Notes: a model not told the origin generated them from the sequence alone. 64,000 nucleotides of DNA from Rhodococcus sp. SBT000017 (GCF_003688915.1 NZ_REFU01000001.1:4030001-4094000), one strand, 5' to 3'; positions 1 to 8,654 are shown, counted from the first letter of the stretch. Numbers and translations: made by a program.

Positions 1-1
1 G

Positions 2-607
2 GACGTGTGCCACTCCGTTGGATCGGTACCGCTCGAACTCGATTCCTGGGGAGTGGATCTGGCCGTCGGGTGCACCTACAAATACCTCAACGGAGGCCCG
101 GGATCACCGGCCTTCGCGTACGTGCGCAGTGATCTTCAAGGCGATTTCGTCCAACCGATCTGGGGCTGGATGGGTCGCGCCGATCCGTTCGAGATGGCGC
201 AGGGTTACGTTCCGGCACAGGGTATTCGACGCGTCATCAGCGGCACGCCGTCGGTGTTCGGGATGATTGCGATGCAGGACACCATCGAGATGATCGCCGA
301 GGTGGGGATGGACGCGATACGCGCGAAGTCCGTCGCACTCACCGAATACGCCCTCGAACTCGTCCGCGAGATGCTGATACCGCTCGGGGTGGAGATCGCC
401 TCACCCGAGGACTCGAATCGACGCGGCGGTCACGTCACCATCGACCATCCCGAGTTCAAGGCGATCACCGCTCGCCTGTGGGAGCAGGGCGTCATCCCGG
501 ATTACCGCGCTCCGCAGGGTATTCGCCTGGGATTGAGCCCTCTCAGTACCTCGTACCGAGAGGTGTATCTGGGAATCGTGGCGATCCGTGACGAACTCCG
601 CGCCTAG
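2..607 (+). CDS. kynU: kynureninase, C-terminal part (5' truncated by window edge)
   Basis: Cytosolic PLP enzyme that cleaves kynurenine or 3-hydroxykynurenine to (3-hydroxy)anthranilate plus alanine in tryptophan catabolism. The frame is open at the window edge, so roughly the N-terminal half is missing. The segment CTYKYLNGGPGSP carries the lysine expected to bind PLP, and HSVGSVPLELDSWGVD just before it is the usual kynureninase context. The C-terminal small domain runs to the stop. The stop lies 20 nt inside the next gene, which suggests translational coupling with the PaaX-type regulator. Identity is confident; start and full length cannot be seen. Confidence 0.93.
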   Translation, partial: DVCHSVGSVPLELDSWGVDLAVGCTYKYLNGGPGSPAFAYVRSDLQGDFVQPIWGWMGRADPFEMAQGYVPAQGIRRVISGTPSVFGMIAMQDTIEMIAEVGMDAIRAKSVALTEYALELVREMLIPLGVEIASPEDSNRRGGHVTIDHPEFKAITARLWEQGVIPDYRAPQGIRLGLSPLSTSYREVYLGIVAIRDELRA

Positions 608-1424
608 CACTGCCGGGGCCATCCTCGACGACTTCGACTCTCGTCCGGGAAGCGCCACCTCGTTGGTGCGTACCGTGCTCGGGGCCTACATTCGCCCCCT
701 CGGCGGGTGGTTCGCCATCGCCGATTTCGTCGTCTGGATGGACGCACTCGGAGTGCCACCGGAGAGCACGCGCATCGCGGTGGCCAGGTTGAAGAAGAAG
801 GGCGTCGTCGCATCGAGTAATCGAGACGGCCGCACCGGCTATCGCATCACCGAGCAGGCCGACGCCATGTTCGCGCGCGGCGACGGTCGGATCTTCGGGT
901 TCCGGCGGATGGCAGACGGCGATCCGTTTCGGCTCATCTCGTTCACCATCCCCGAGACCCAACGCGCCGCGCGCCACCAACTGAGGCGTCGACTCACCGG
1001 AATAGGCTGCGGCACAGTCTCGCCCGGTCTGTGGATCGCACCCGAATACCTCGCGGGTGAGGCGGGCGACATCATCGACGCGTTGGAGTTGTCGGAGTAC
1101 GTGACGAGCTTCGTCGCCTCCGAGGTAGCGCCACCCGCCTCACTGCGTCAGAGCGCCGCCCAGTGGTGGGACCTGGCGGGCATCGCCGATCGGCACCGGG
1201 CATTCCTGGCCACCTACGACTCCGATGTCCCGGCCGAAGATACTCGCGACGCGTTCGTCACGTTCGTGCCGCTGCTCGACGAGTGGCGAGTCATCCCCTA
1301 CGTCGACCCGGGCCTCCCGCCGTCCATGACACCGGAGGACTGGCCGGGAACCCGGGCCGTCGAGAGCTTCGAGGCAGCGCGAGAGCGCTATCTCGAGGTC
1401 AGTCGAGAATGGGTCGCGAGCTAA
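588..1424 (+). CDS. PaaX-family transcriptional regulator
   Basis: 278-residue DNA-binding regulator of the PaaX family; the best known members repress phenylacetate catabolism and release DNA on binding an aryl-CoA. Residues about 20-85 form a winged helix with the signature RIAVARLKKKGVV, followed by the PaaX central and C-terminal domains (PGLWIAPEY near 145). The start overlaps the end of kynU by 20 nt, so the two are probably co-transcribed. No phenylacetate genes are in the window. An aromatic tryptophan breakdown product as effector is inference from this coupling only. Confidence 0.85.
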   Translation: MTNSAPSTAGAILDDFDSRPGSATSLVRTVLGAYIRPLGGWFAIADFVVWMDALGVPPESTRIAVARLKKKGVVASSNRDGRTGYRITEQADAMFARGDGRIFGFRRMADGDPFRLISFTIPETQRAARHQLRRRLTGIGCGTVSPGLWIAPEYLAGEAGDIIDALELSEYVTSFVASEVAPPASLRQSAAQWWDLAGIADRHRAFLATYDSDVPAEDTRDAFVTFVPLLDEWRVIPYVDPGLPPSMTPEDWPGTRAVESFEAARERYLEVSREWVAS

Positions 1425-2164
1425 CTGCTCTGGTACGACGGTTCGCGCTTCTTGATGTACGAGATGACGCGGTACGTGATGGGAAGGACGAGGACCTCGA
1501 CGAGTGTCTTCCACAGGAATCCGACAACGACGTAGTTGATGAAGTCGGTCCACGTGCTGATGCCGATGACGCCGGCGGCGATGGCGCAGAAGATCAACGT
1601 GTCGAAGAATTCGCCGACGACGGTCGAGCCGATCAGGCGCGCCCACAGGTGCTTTTCCTTGGTGCGTTCCTTGATCTTGACCAGGACGTAGGAGTTGAGC
1701 AGCTGGCCGACGGCAAAGCCGGCGAGACCGGCGAGGACGAGTCGGGGGACGACACCGACAACGGTTTCGAGTGCCTCTTGGTTCTCGTAGAACGAGGCGG
1801 CGGGAAGTTCGATGGCGATCCAGAAGCACACCGAGGTGAGGATCAGGGAGCCGAAACCGAGGTAGATCGCGCGGCGTGCGGCCTTGAAGCCGTAGACCTC
1901 GCTGAGGACGTCGCCGAGGATGTAGGCGAGGGGGAACAGGAAGAATGCGCCGTCGGTATTGATCGGCAGGATCTGCAGTGGTCCGAGCATGACGTCGGAG
2001 GAGGCGAAGAAGGCGACACCTTTGCTGGCGGCCACGTTCGAGATCAGCAGCGTCGCGACGAAAAGCGCGACGATGGTGGGGTAGTAGCCCCGGCTGATGT
2101 GAGCGAACGTGGCCTGCCCAGACTCGGTGCCGCCGTTGGCGGCGGTGTGTTCGGTAGTAGTCAC
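1421..2164 (-). CDS. yhhQ: queuosine precursor transporter (YhhQ/VUT family)
   Basis: Integral membrane transporter, about six hydrophobic segments, of the family that imports queuine or preQ precursors for tRNA wobble modification. The hallmark GDVLSEVYG lies near residues 85-93, followed by FKAARRAIY. I chose the GTG at 2164 (VTTTEHTAANG), preceded by GGATCGAG; a TTG at 2176 in the same frame adds four residues. The 3' end overlaps the end of the convergent PaaX gene by 4 nt. A glutamyl-Q tRNA(Asp) synthetase gene lies two genes upstream on the same strand, consistent with a queuosine theme. No tgt or queuosine biosynthesis gene is in the window. Confidence 0.88.
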   Translation of the reverse strand: MTTTEHTAANGGTESGQATFAHISRGYYPTIVALFVATLLISNVAASKGVAFFASSDVMLGPLQILPINTDGAFFLFPLAYILGDVLSEVYGFKAARRAIYLGFGSLILTSVCFWIAIELPAASFYENQEALETVVGVVPRLVLAGLAGFAVGQLLNSYVLVKIKERTKEKHLWARLIGSTVVGEFFDTLIFCAIAAGVIGISTWTDFINYVVVGFLWKTLVEVLVLPITYRVISYIKKREPSYQSS

Positions 2165-2188
2165 TGCTCGATCCAAGCACCGAGACGA

Positions 2189-2228
2189 CGATGGGCGCGA
2201 ATCCCGGGTGAGGGATGCGCGCCCATCG
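2189..2228 (-). terminator. hairpin between Pro-rich membrane protein and yhhQ
   Basis: Inverted repeat with 17-nt arms and one mismatch (2189-2205 / 2212-2228), core GATGGGCGCG, loop of 6 nt. It sits just after the stop of the upstream membrane protein gene and before the transporter start. There is no clear U tract, as is common for actinobacterial terminators, so it could also be an attenuator or mRNA-stability element. Confidence 0.6.
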
Positions 2229-2242
2229 AGGCGGATCTCAGG

Positions 2243-3091
2243 TCAGGCGACGTGTCCGCGCACCGTGACGCGGTAGGCGTAGGTTCCGGCGATGATCGTG
2301 ATCGGGATGGAGGCCAGCAGACCGATGCCGAGCAGGAGTGCGCCGACGATGTTGATGCCGACCAGGGCGAGTGCGAGCACGAAGAGGGTCCCACCGTTGG
2401 ACGCGATCGCCTGAGCGCTCGCCTTGATGGCGGGGATCGGCTCGTCGCCGCGGTCGATGACGAACTGGAAGGTCCACCACGTGAAGAACGTGATGACGAG
2501 TCCGGGGATGATCAGCAGCACGAAGCCGATGCTGGTTGCGATGCCGACGAGGACGCCGGCGATGACGACGGACACGACGTTGCCGAACTGGAAGAAGGAC
2601 CCGAACGCGGGCTTGATCCCGTCCACCTCGTGCAGAGCGCCGCGGACGAGTGCCGCCTGGATGAGGAGCGCGACGACTCCGACGATGACACTGAAGATCA
2701 AGCCGAGGACGAAGTTGTCGGAGCTCAACACGAAGTTCAGGACGCCCTGGATGATCGCGGCGATCAGGACGATGCCGACCCAGACGAGGGCGTTGTCCTT
2801 GAACTTGTTGAATGCGTAGCCGATGGCCGTTCCCACGGACAGCTGCGTCGGCATCGGTGACTCACCGAAGGCCGGAGGCGGCGGGTAGTTGCCCTGCGGG
2901 GGCGGTGGGTAGTTGCCCGGGGGTGGGTAGTTGCCCTGTGGGGGCGGTGGGTAGTTGCCGGGTGGTGGGTAACCGCCCTGCTCAGGTGGTGGGTAGTTGC
3001 CCTGGGGAGGGGGCGGGTAGCCGCCCTGCGGCGGGGGATAGCCGCCGGGGTTCTGTGGATCCTTGTCGGGGTCGTAACCGCCTGAGGTCAT
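2243..3091 (-). CDS. membrane protein with Pro-rich GNYPPP repeats
   Basis: 282-residue protein of unknown function. The first ~75 residues are low complexity, built from repeats of the type GGYPPPQ and GNYPPPPQ; the rest holds about five or six hydrophobic membrane segments, including the stretch LIIPGLVITFFTWW. This layout (disordered Pro/Gly/Tyr tail plus polytopic domain) is common in actinobacteria. Start ATG 3091 is preceded by a strong ribosome binding site, GGGAGAAGGA. It is encoded between gluQ and yhhQ on the same strand, but nothing in it points to tRNA modification. The repeated Pro codons show up in DNA as tandem gggtagttgcc-like units. Confidence 0.8.
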   Translation of the reverse strand: MTSGGYDPDKDPQNPGGYPPPQGGYPPPPQGNYPPPEQGGYPPPGNYPPPPQGNYPPPGNYPPPPQGNYPPPPAFGESPMPTQLSVGTAIGYAFNKFKDNALVWVGIVLIAAIIQGVLNFVLSSDNFVLGLIFSVIVGVVALLIQAALVRGALHEVDGIKPAFGSFFQFGNVVSVVIAGVLVGIATSIGFVLLIIPGLVITFFTWWTFQFVIDRGDEPIPAIKASAQAIASNGGTLFVLALALVGINIVGALLLGIGLLASIPITIIAGTYAYRVTVRGHVA

Positions 3092-3194
3092 CGTGTCCTT
3101 CTCCCTCGGGAAGAGTTGTCGCGGCTACTGTACGTCCGATTCCTCCCGAGTTGGGCCCTGTCGCATTGCAACGTGATCTCGATCGTTAGGGCGG

Positions 3195-4055
3195 TCAGAG
3201 ATTCGCGGGGTCGAACACCCACGGTTCGCGCGGTACCCGCGTCGGCTTCCACTGTTCGAGCAGTTCCTCGGTGTTCTTTACGTCCGGCATACCGAGGGAG
3301 GCGGTGATGAGCGCCCACGCGTCGGGCCGCTCGCGCAGAGTCACCGCGCCGTCCCGCTTGGCCAGGCGCTTGCCTTCGACGTTGAGAGCGAGGGGCACGT
3401 GGACGTACGTCGCGGGGGTGAGGCCGAGGAGCTGAGTCAGATATCCCTGTCGCGGGGCGGAGGTGAGTAGGTCGTCGCCGCGCACGATCTGGTCGACGCC
3501 TTGTGCGCCATCGTCGACTACGACGGCGAGGTTGTAGGCGGGGATACCGTCGGATCGACGCAGGACGAAGTCGTCGACCTGGCCTCGGAAGAGGCCGTGC
3601 AGCTGATCGACGATGGTGAATTCGGTTATCTGCGAGCGCAATCGGATGGCCGGTGGGCGGTCCTTCGCTGCCTTTTGGTCTGCGGTGAGATCGCGGCAGG
3701 TACCCGGGTATGCGCCGTCGGGTGCATGCGGGGCCGATGCGGCCTGTTGGATTTCCCGACGCGTGCAGAAACACTCGTACGTCAGCCCGGCTGCGGTGAG
3801 CGAGCGAATCGTGGCGTCGTAAATCTCCCGACGCTCGGATTGCCGCATGATGGGCCGATCCCAATCGAGTCCGATGGCGGCGAGGTCGTCGAGTTGACGC
3901 TGCTCGGACCCTTGCTTGACGCGATCGAGGTCTTCCACGCGCATCACGAACCGACGTTCGGTGGAGCGGGCGAACAGCCACGCCAGAAGCGCGGTGCGCA
4001 GATTGCCGAGATGCAACTCACCCGAGGGACTGGGAGCGAAGCGTCCGGCGGGCAT
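3195..4055 (-). CDS. gluQ: glutamyl-Q tRNA(Asp) synthetase
   Basis: GluQRS is a truncated glutamyl-tRNA synthetase paralogue that glutamylates the queuosine base of tRNA(Asp) instead of the tRNA 3' end. At 286 residues it has the catalytic core but no anticodon-binding domain, matching the family. The HIGH-type motif is PSPSGELHLGN (8-18) and the KMSKS equivalent is KRLAKR (229-234). A zinc site is visible as C95, C97, Y116 and C120 (YECFC and AYPGTC). Start ATG 4055 gives the family N-terminus MPAGRFAPSPSG. The transporter for queuosine precursors lies two genes downstream. Confidence 0.95.
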   Translation of the reverse strand: MPAGRFAPSPSGELHLGNLRTALLAWLFARSTERRFVMRVEDLDRVKQGSEQRQLDDLAAIGLDWDRPIMRQSERREIYDATIRSLTAAGLTYECFCTRREIQQAASAPHAPDGAYPGTCRDLTADQKAAKDRPPAIRLRSQITEFTIVDQLHGLFRGQVDDFVLRRSDGIPAYNLAVVVDDGAQGVDQIVRGDDLLTSAPRQGYLTQLLGLTPATYVHVPLALNVEGKRLAKRDGAVTLRERPDAWALITASLGMPDVKNTEELLEQWKPTRVPREPWVFDPANL

Positions 4056-4130
4056 GGAGTCATCGTAGTTTCACGCGATCGATGCCCACCTCGCACACGG
4101 GCCCGCGGCTGATGCCGTGCGAGCCGTCCT

Positions 4131-4224
4131 TCGCAAATGCGCGCGCGTTTGCTGAAAGCGCGTGGAATTGCTGCCCAACGGGGCCTAGTCCGCGCGCACC
4201 TGGCAAACGCGCGCGCATTTGCGA
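4131..4224. repeat. 22-bp perfect inverted repeat, each arm itself near-palindromic
   Basis: Arm 1 at 4131-4152 contains GCAAATGCGCGCGCGTTTGC and arm 2 at 4203-4224 contains GCAAACGCGCGCGCATTTGC; they are exact reverse complements over 22 bp, separated by 50 bp. Each arm is almost self-complementary (GCAAA, GC alternation, TTTGC). It lies in the 333-bp gap between gluQ and the radical SAM gene. It could be a cruciform or terminator element, or two copies of a dispersed repeat in opposite orientation. Confidence 0.8.
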
Positions 4225-4232
4225 CGGGCGCT

Positions 4233-4292
4233 GGGGGGGCGGGGACGAAGGGACGGACAGGGGATGGGCTGGGACGGGACGGAGGGGGTGGG
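4233..4292 (+). other. G-tract cluster, potential G-quadruplexes
   Basis: Nine runs of three or more G lie within 60 nt on the plus strand (4233-4239, 4241-4244, 4250-4252, 4260-4263, 4266-4268, 4271-4273, 4276-4278, 4284-4288, 4290-4292), separated by loops of 1-7 nt. This satisfies the usual G4 pattern more than once. It sits about 100-155 nt upstream of the radical SAM start on the coding (non-template) strand. Confidence 0.7.
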
Positions 4293-4388
4293 ACTGCGGC
4301 GATCCTCGCGGCCCACGGTCCGCAGGCACACTGGAAGTGCACGCGCGGGGTGTGCGGTTTCCCGAGCGAGAAGACAACGAGGCCGAGC

Positions 4389-5825
4389 ATGACAGTGCGT
4401 GAGAAGTTCGAGGCCTACGTCCGCCGTATCGAGAGGCGCACGCGCCCGGTCGATCCCCGCACCCGAGCGGCCCTGACGGAGAGGTGGGCGGCGTTACCAC
4501 CCGCGGCCCGAACGCCGGCACAGACGCTGGGGCGACACGCGGTGGGCTGCGAGGGCACCCACGGAGTGTTTCCGAAGTGCAACCTCACCTGCAGCCCCTG
4601 CTACCACAGCGCGGATGCGAACAAGGTGCGCATCGACGGTGAGCACACACTGCGAGAAGTCGCCGCGCAATTCGAGCTGCTCGCCGAACGACGCGGCCCG
4701 CGGGCGCACGCGCAGTTGATCGGCGGAGAAGTCAGTTTGCTCGATTCCGACGACCACGCCGCGGCGCTGGCGATCATGCGTGAGCACGGCCGCGAACCGA
4801 TGTCGTTCACCCATGGCGACTTCGACTACGACTACCTGCAGGCCGTCGTTCTCGACGGTGACGGCCAGACACGATTTTCGCGAGTGTCCTTCGCCGCGCA
4901 CTTCGACAAGCTGATGCGCGGACGGAGCGGAATCCCTCGGCCGCGAACGGAAGCCGAACTCACTCCTTATCGTCGACGGTTCGCGGAGATGTTCACTCGA
5001 TTGAAGAGCGAGCACGGAGTGGCGTCGTATCTGGCGCACAACATGACCGTCACGCCGCACAACATCGACGAGGTCGCCGCAGTGACGGGCGAGGTGGTCG
5101 GCATGGGCGGCTATTCGATGGTCTCCTTCCAGCCCGCGGCTTTCGTCGGAGACGAGCGGCGCTGGAGCGGGGACTACCGGGAGATCGACATCGATATCGT
5201 CTGGGAGCAGATCGAACTCGGCATGGGACAGGCAATTTCGTACCAGTCGATCCAGTTCGGCGATCCGCGTTGCAACAGAACAGCGTTGGGCTTCATGGTC
5301 GGCTCGACGTGGCATCCGTTCCTCGATGTCACACGCCCGGCAGAGGAACGTGCTCGCGACGAGTTCTTCACCCATCTGGGCGGAGTAAACTTCGGCGGTT
5401 CCGATCCGCTGACGCTAATTCTGAAACTCCTCCGGGTACTGGCCGGTCATCCGTTGGGGATCGTCGTGGCGGGGCGGTGGTTCGCGAGCGTCCTGCGACG
5501 ATGTGGCCCCCGAAACGCAGTTCTGGCATTCGTTCGCAGAGACCTTCGCCCGATGAACTTCGTCGTTCATCGCTTCATGGATGCCGAAAATGTAGCTCCC
5601 GCATGGAAACTGATGCAATCCGGTCAGGTCGCCGCCGATCCCGTGCTGCTGGAAACGCAGGAGCGACTTGCGGCCTGCACCTATTCGATGGCGCACCCCG
5701 AGACCGGTGAACTCGTTCCCGCGTGCGTCCAGCATTCGGTTCTCGACCCGGGTGAGAATCAGGAACTGCGAAAGCTGCTGCCGTTGCTCGTGACGAAACC
5801 GGAAACGACCGGTTGCTGTAGCTGA
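4389..5825 (+). CDS. radical SAM domain protein of unknown function
   Basis: 478-residue protein with a CX3CX2C iron-sulfur motif at C64, C68 and C71 (KCNLTCSPCYH), as expected for a [4Fe-4S] cluster that cleaves S-adenosylmethionine. A further Cys (C54) lies just before and the protein ends in a Cys pair (TGCCS). Residues ~90-230 look like the partial TIM barrel; the remainder is unassigned. I placed the start at ATG 4389 (MTVREKF), because the same frame upstream is low-complexity sequence translated from the repeat region; a weak GAGG precedes it. No substrate peptide, partner or maturase is next to it, so the reaction is unknown. Confidence 0.8.
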   Translation: MTVREKFEAYVRRIERRTRPVDPRTRAALTERWAALPPAARTPAQTLGRHAVGCEGTHGVFPKCNLTCSPCYHSADANKVRIDGEHTLREVAAQFELLAERRGPRAHAQLIGGEVSLLDSDDHAAALAIMREHGREPMSFTHGDFDYDYLQAVVLDGDGQTRFSRVSFAAHFDKLMRGRSGIPRPRTEAELTPYRRRFAEMFTRLKSEHGVASYLAHNMTVTPHNIDEVAAVTGEVVGMGGYSMVSFQPAAFVGDERRWSGDYREIDIDIVWEQIELGMGQAISYQSIQFGDPRCNRTALGFMVGSTWHPFLDVTRPAEERARDEFFTHLGGVNFGGSDPLTLILKLLRVLAGHPLGIVVAGRWFASVLRRCGPRNAVLAFVRRDLRPMNFVVHRFMDAENVAPAWKLMQSGQVAADPVLLETQERLAACTYSMAHPETGELVPACVQHSVLDPGENQELRKLLPLLVTKPETTGCCS

Positions 5826-5826
5826 C

Positions 5827-5863
5827 GCTCGGGTGGTGTCGAGCCATGCGACACCACCCGAGC
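5827..5863. terminator. perfect 15-bp hairpin between convergent genes
   Basis: Arms GCTCGGGTGGTGTCG (5827-5841) and CGACACCACCCGAGC (5849-5863) with a 7-nt loop. It sits 2 nt after the radical SAM stop and 12 nt from the stop of the convergent ferritin-like gene, so it can serve both directions. There is no U tract. Confidence 0.8.
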
Positions 5864-5874
5864 GAAACCTCCGG

Positions 5875-6834
5875 CTATCCGCCGCTGGTGTTGAGCTCGC
5901 CGTTGACGCCTGCAGGGAAGAATCCACCGGACGTGACCGGAGCCGGGTTCAGATACACAATATTGAGTACCTGGCCCGGTGAGCGGGAATACGCGATTCC
6001 GTTGGCGTCCAACGGAACCAGGTTGGCGGCACCGTCGAGAGTGATTCCCTGATCCAGATCGTCCGGCCCATCCAGGCTGTCTCTGGCGTCGGAGATGGCG
6101 TTCGCGGGCGTTTCGAGACCCAGAGAGAACAGGCTCGTCCGGATGATGCCCGCGTGGTACGCCTCGGCCGCCAGAATGCCTGCAGCGGCTTCGAGATACG
6201 TCTTGTTCGACACCAGCGGTGCCGCGCCCTTGTATGCGGTGACGCCGACGTCCTCGAAGATGAACGCGCCGAGCAAGAAATTCTGCTCGTTCGCGTACAC
6301 GTCGAAGGTCTCGCCTGCGCCGATCAGTCCTGCTGCCATGGCGGCGGCAGTGAAGCTCGCGTCGAGGTCGATCGCAGGCCGGGCCACTGCCGCGTTTCCA
6401 AGCGCTCCGCGCAGGAACGCCACGTGATTGAGCTCGTCGAAGGCGATTTCCTCGGCATATGCCTTGATCAACTTGCTCTCGAATGTCACCTGCCGACCTC
6501 CGGTGACGGGGCCGGGAGTTCCGGTACCGCCCACGAGGGTGTCCGGCAGACCCTTTCCGGTCACCGCCCGCTGGTAGAACTCGGCTTCCAGGTACTCGAG
6601 GTTGAGTGCGAAGTTCAGAATCGCGGCATCGGATGGGCCTTGGCCAGGCATTCCGGGGATGAGCGGCCCATCCGAGGAGCCGAAGGGGAAGGCAGATGCG
6701 ACGCCTGAGCCCACAGTCATTGCCGCGCCTGCACCCAAGCCGGTGAGACCTGCTGCCCGCATGAAGCGTCGGCGATCCAGACCGTTTTCCGAGCTACTGC
6801 TGATGGCCTTGGTGATGAATTTCTTGTCGAACAT
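5875..6834 (-). CDS. Tat-exported ferritin-like domain protein
   Basis: 319 residues with a twin-arginine signal ([11 protein letters not shown] at 20-30, hydrophobic stretch, likely cleavage after ASA near 48). The mature part is a ferritin-like four-helix bundle of the PF13668 type, related to plant desiccation-associated PCC13-62. Candidate metal ligands are in [11 protein letters not shown] and [11 protein letters not shown]. The Tat route implies folding, perhaps with metal, before export. Function in bacteria is not established. Start ATG 6834. The 175-nt upstream region holds a 13-bp palindrome TTTCCTCAGGAAA (6926-6938) of unknown meaning. Confidence 0.85.
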   Translation of the reverse strand: MFDKKFITKAISSSSENGLDRRRFMRAAGLTGLGAGAAMTVGSGVASAFPFGSSDGPLIPGMPGQGPSDAAILNFALNLEYLEAEFYQRAVTGKGLPDTLVGGTGTPGPVTGGRQVTFESKLIKAYAEEIAFDELNHVAFLRGALGNAAVARPAIDLDASFTAAAMAAGLIGAGETFDVYANEQNFLLGAFIFEDVGVTAYKGAAPLVSNKTYLEAAAGILAAEAYHAGIIRTSLFSLGLETPANAISDARDSLDGPDDLDQGITLDGAANLVPLDANGIAYSRSPGQVLNIVYLNPAPVTSGGFFPAGVNGELNTSGG

Positions 6835-7009
6835 ATGCGACTGGGCCTCTCGTCCGGGTGAAGTGCATGATGCCGACGCCCCCGCGGACCAGGCAACTGT
6901 AGCCCCTGGAAAGACTATGTGTACTTTTCCTCAGGAAATTTCTATAGGTGCTGCTAGAAGGCCTATGCGTTGTCCAGTGACGCCTCTGGCGGTCAGCTGG
7001 GTCGCCCTG

Positions 7010-7378
7010 TCAGGAGTGGGCGGGTGAGTCCTGGCTGAAAGTGTTCTGCCAACGGCCATCTTTTCGTAGCCAGAGCGAGCTGATGAACATCGACTCGCCC
7101 ACGCTGCGTTGAGGCCGTTGGTAATCGGCGCGATAGCAGAGCATCGCCGCATCCCCAGATACTTCGATCAGTTTCGCTTCCGTGATCGAGTAGGACGCCA
7201 TGCTGGGCCCGTCGGCCAGTTGGGCAACGTGGTCCGCTCTACTGGCGAAACCGGTGGGATACACCCCGACGAAGTCGGCAGAGAGTAGTTCGAGATCGGC
7301 GTCTGCGTCGCCGTTGGTCAGCGCATCCCAGACGCGGGATTCGAGATCGATGTAAAACTGGATTCCGAGATCGTGCAT
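7010..7378 (-). CDS. DUF4440 / NTF2-like protein
   Basis: 122-residue protein with the cone-shaped SnoaL/NTF2-like fold of DUF4440: an N-terminal helix (FYIDLESRVWDALTNGD), then ADFVGVYPTGF and the end SLWLRKDGRWQNTFSQDSP. Such proteins are small ligand-binding or isomerase-like scaffolds; no activity can be assigned. I chose ATG 7378 (MHDLGIQFYI), because residues translated further upstream look non-coding. The 244 nt between this gene and the ABC ATPase gene hold no recognisable feature. Confidence 0.75.
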   Translation of the reverse strand: MHDLGIQFYIDLESRVWDALTNGDADADLELLSADFVGVYPTGFASRADHVAQLADGPSMASYSITEAKLIEVSGDAAMLCYRADYQRPQRSVGESMFISSLWLRKDGRWQNTFSQDSPAHS

Positions 7379-7622
7379 AGGGTCAGTATCGCAGCGTCCA
7401 CGGCGATCGCATTCATCGGAAGTGGCATCTTCTCGCGAATGCTCATGCCGGATAACGCATTTTTCCTCGTCGGACCTCGGTGAGACCATCGCAGCGGGCT
7501 CGAACAGGTGTGGGCGGTGTTCCTGCGACTGGTTGGTCGTTGGATCTTTCTGTCAAGGTAGGAGCCGAGAATCTGCTAACGCCTTGTAGTTCGAGAATCG
7601 CATTCGGTCGCTCACTCGACCG

Positions 7623-8654
7623 TCAGGCTTCAACAGCAATTCTCGCATTACGTGGAATTTTCAACCCCACCGAATCCCCGATCCGCACCGTAGATCCCGC
7701 CGCCAACTCCACTTTCACGGTCACCGAACCCACGGTCACGTCAGCGATGCTGCGAAATCCGGTAGGCCGCAATCCCGAGACAACTCCACGAATCCCGTTG
7801 TCATCCATGCTGATCAGCTCATGTCGTAACAGCAGCACAGCAGGCCCGGCCGGCAGAGAAACTCTTTCGACCTCCAACTCCCCGAGCTCGGAGCGATGCA
7901 CCCCAACTCCATCCCACTGACCTTCGATTTCGTTGATTCCGCCCATCAGTCGCGAGACTGCCAACGTGCTCGGACGCGTGTAAGCCGTTGCGATATCGGA
8001 GTGATGCTCCAATCGTCCGTCGATGAGCACTGCCACGGAATCGGCCAGCACGGCCGCTTCCTGCTGATCGTGGGTGACGAGCAGCAGAGTCTGATCCAAC
8101 GACGAGCGCAGTTCGCGAACCAGGTCGTGCATCTCGGTGCGCAATACCGGGTCGAGCGCACTGAACGGCTCGTCCAACAACAACAATCGCGGTGAGCCGG
8201 CGAGCGAGCGTGCTAACGCCACCCGCTGAGCTTGCCCGCCCGACACCTCTGACACGGCCCGGTCGCTCATATCGCCCAGATGAACCAGGTCGAGATATTC
8301 GCGGGCCCGCTCGCGCGAACGCTTGCGACTGTCACCGGCAGCGCGGTAGGCGAAGCCGATGTTGTCCAGTACCGACATGTGTGGGAACAACATCGGACGT
8401 TGAAACACCATCCCCACCCCGCGGTTCTCGGCCTCAACGCCGTTCACCTCGCGACCGTCGATGCGCACCGTGCCGGCAGTGGGCGAATCCAACCCCGCGA
8501 TGAGCCGTAGCGCTGTGCTCTTGCCCGAGCCCGACGGCCCGAGAATTGCCGTACACGAACCCGGCGGCACGGTGAGATCCAACGAATCCAGAGCCGCAAC
8601 CGATTGACCGGCATGGACTTTCGTGAGTCCGTGAACGGACAGTTCGACGCTCAT
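7623..8654 (-). CDS. ABC importer ATP-binding protein (YnjD-like)
   Basis: 343-residue ATPase of a binding-protein-dependent importer. Walker A is GPSGSGKST (39-47), the signature is VSGGQAQR, Walker B is LLLLDEPFSALD and the switch His is in THDQQEA. A C-terminal ~75-residue extension looks like a TOBE-type regulatory domain, as in PotA/CysA-like ATPases. It is the last gene of a four-gene operon (binding protein, two permeases, ATPase) and overlaps the preceding permease by 4 nt. Substrate unknown; the binding protein resembles E. coli YnjB. Confidence 0.9.
   Translation of the reverse strand: MSVELSVHGLTKVHAGQSVAALDSLDLTVPPGSCTAILGPSGSGKSTALRLIAGLDSPTAGTVRIDGREVNGVEAENRGVGMVFQRPMLFPHMSVLDNIGFAYRAAGDSRKRSRERAREYLDLVHLGDMSDRAVSEVSGGQAQRVALARSLAGSPRLLLLDEPFSALDPVLRTEMHDLVRELRSSLDQTLLLVTHDQQEAAVLADSVAVLIDGRLEHHSDIATAYTRPSTLAVSRLMGGINEIEGQWDGVGVHRSELGELEVERVSLPAGPAVLLLRHELISMDDNGIRGVVSGLRPTGFRSIADVTVGSVTVKVELAAGSTVRIGDSVGLKIPRNARIAVEA

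Noticed and set aside
1163..2860. Plus-strand 565-codon open frame crossing three genes
   Set aside because: Spans antisense to the transporter and membrane protein genes; composition is Asp/Gly/Glu repeats typical of a shadow.
6926..6938. Palindrome TTTCCTCAGGAAA upstream of the ferritin-like gene as an iron box
   Set aside because: Too short and not like IdeR or DtxR consensus (TTAGGTTAGGCTAACCTAA); kept only as a note in the gene entry.
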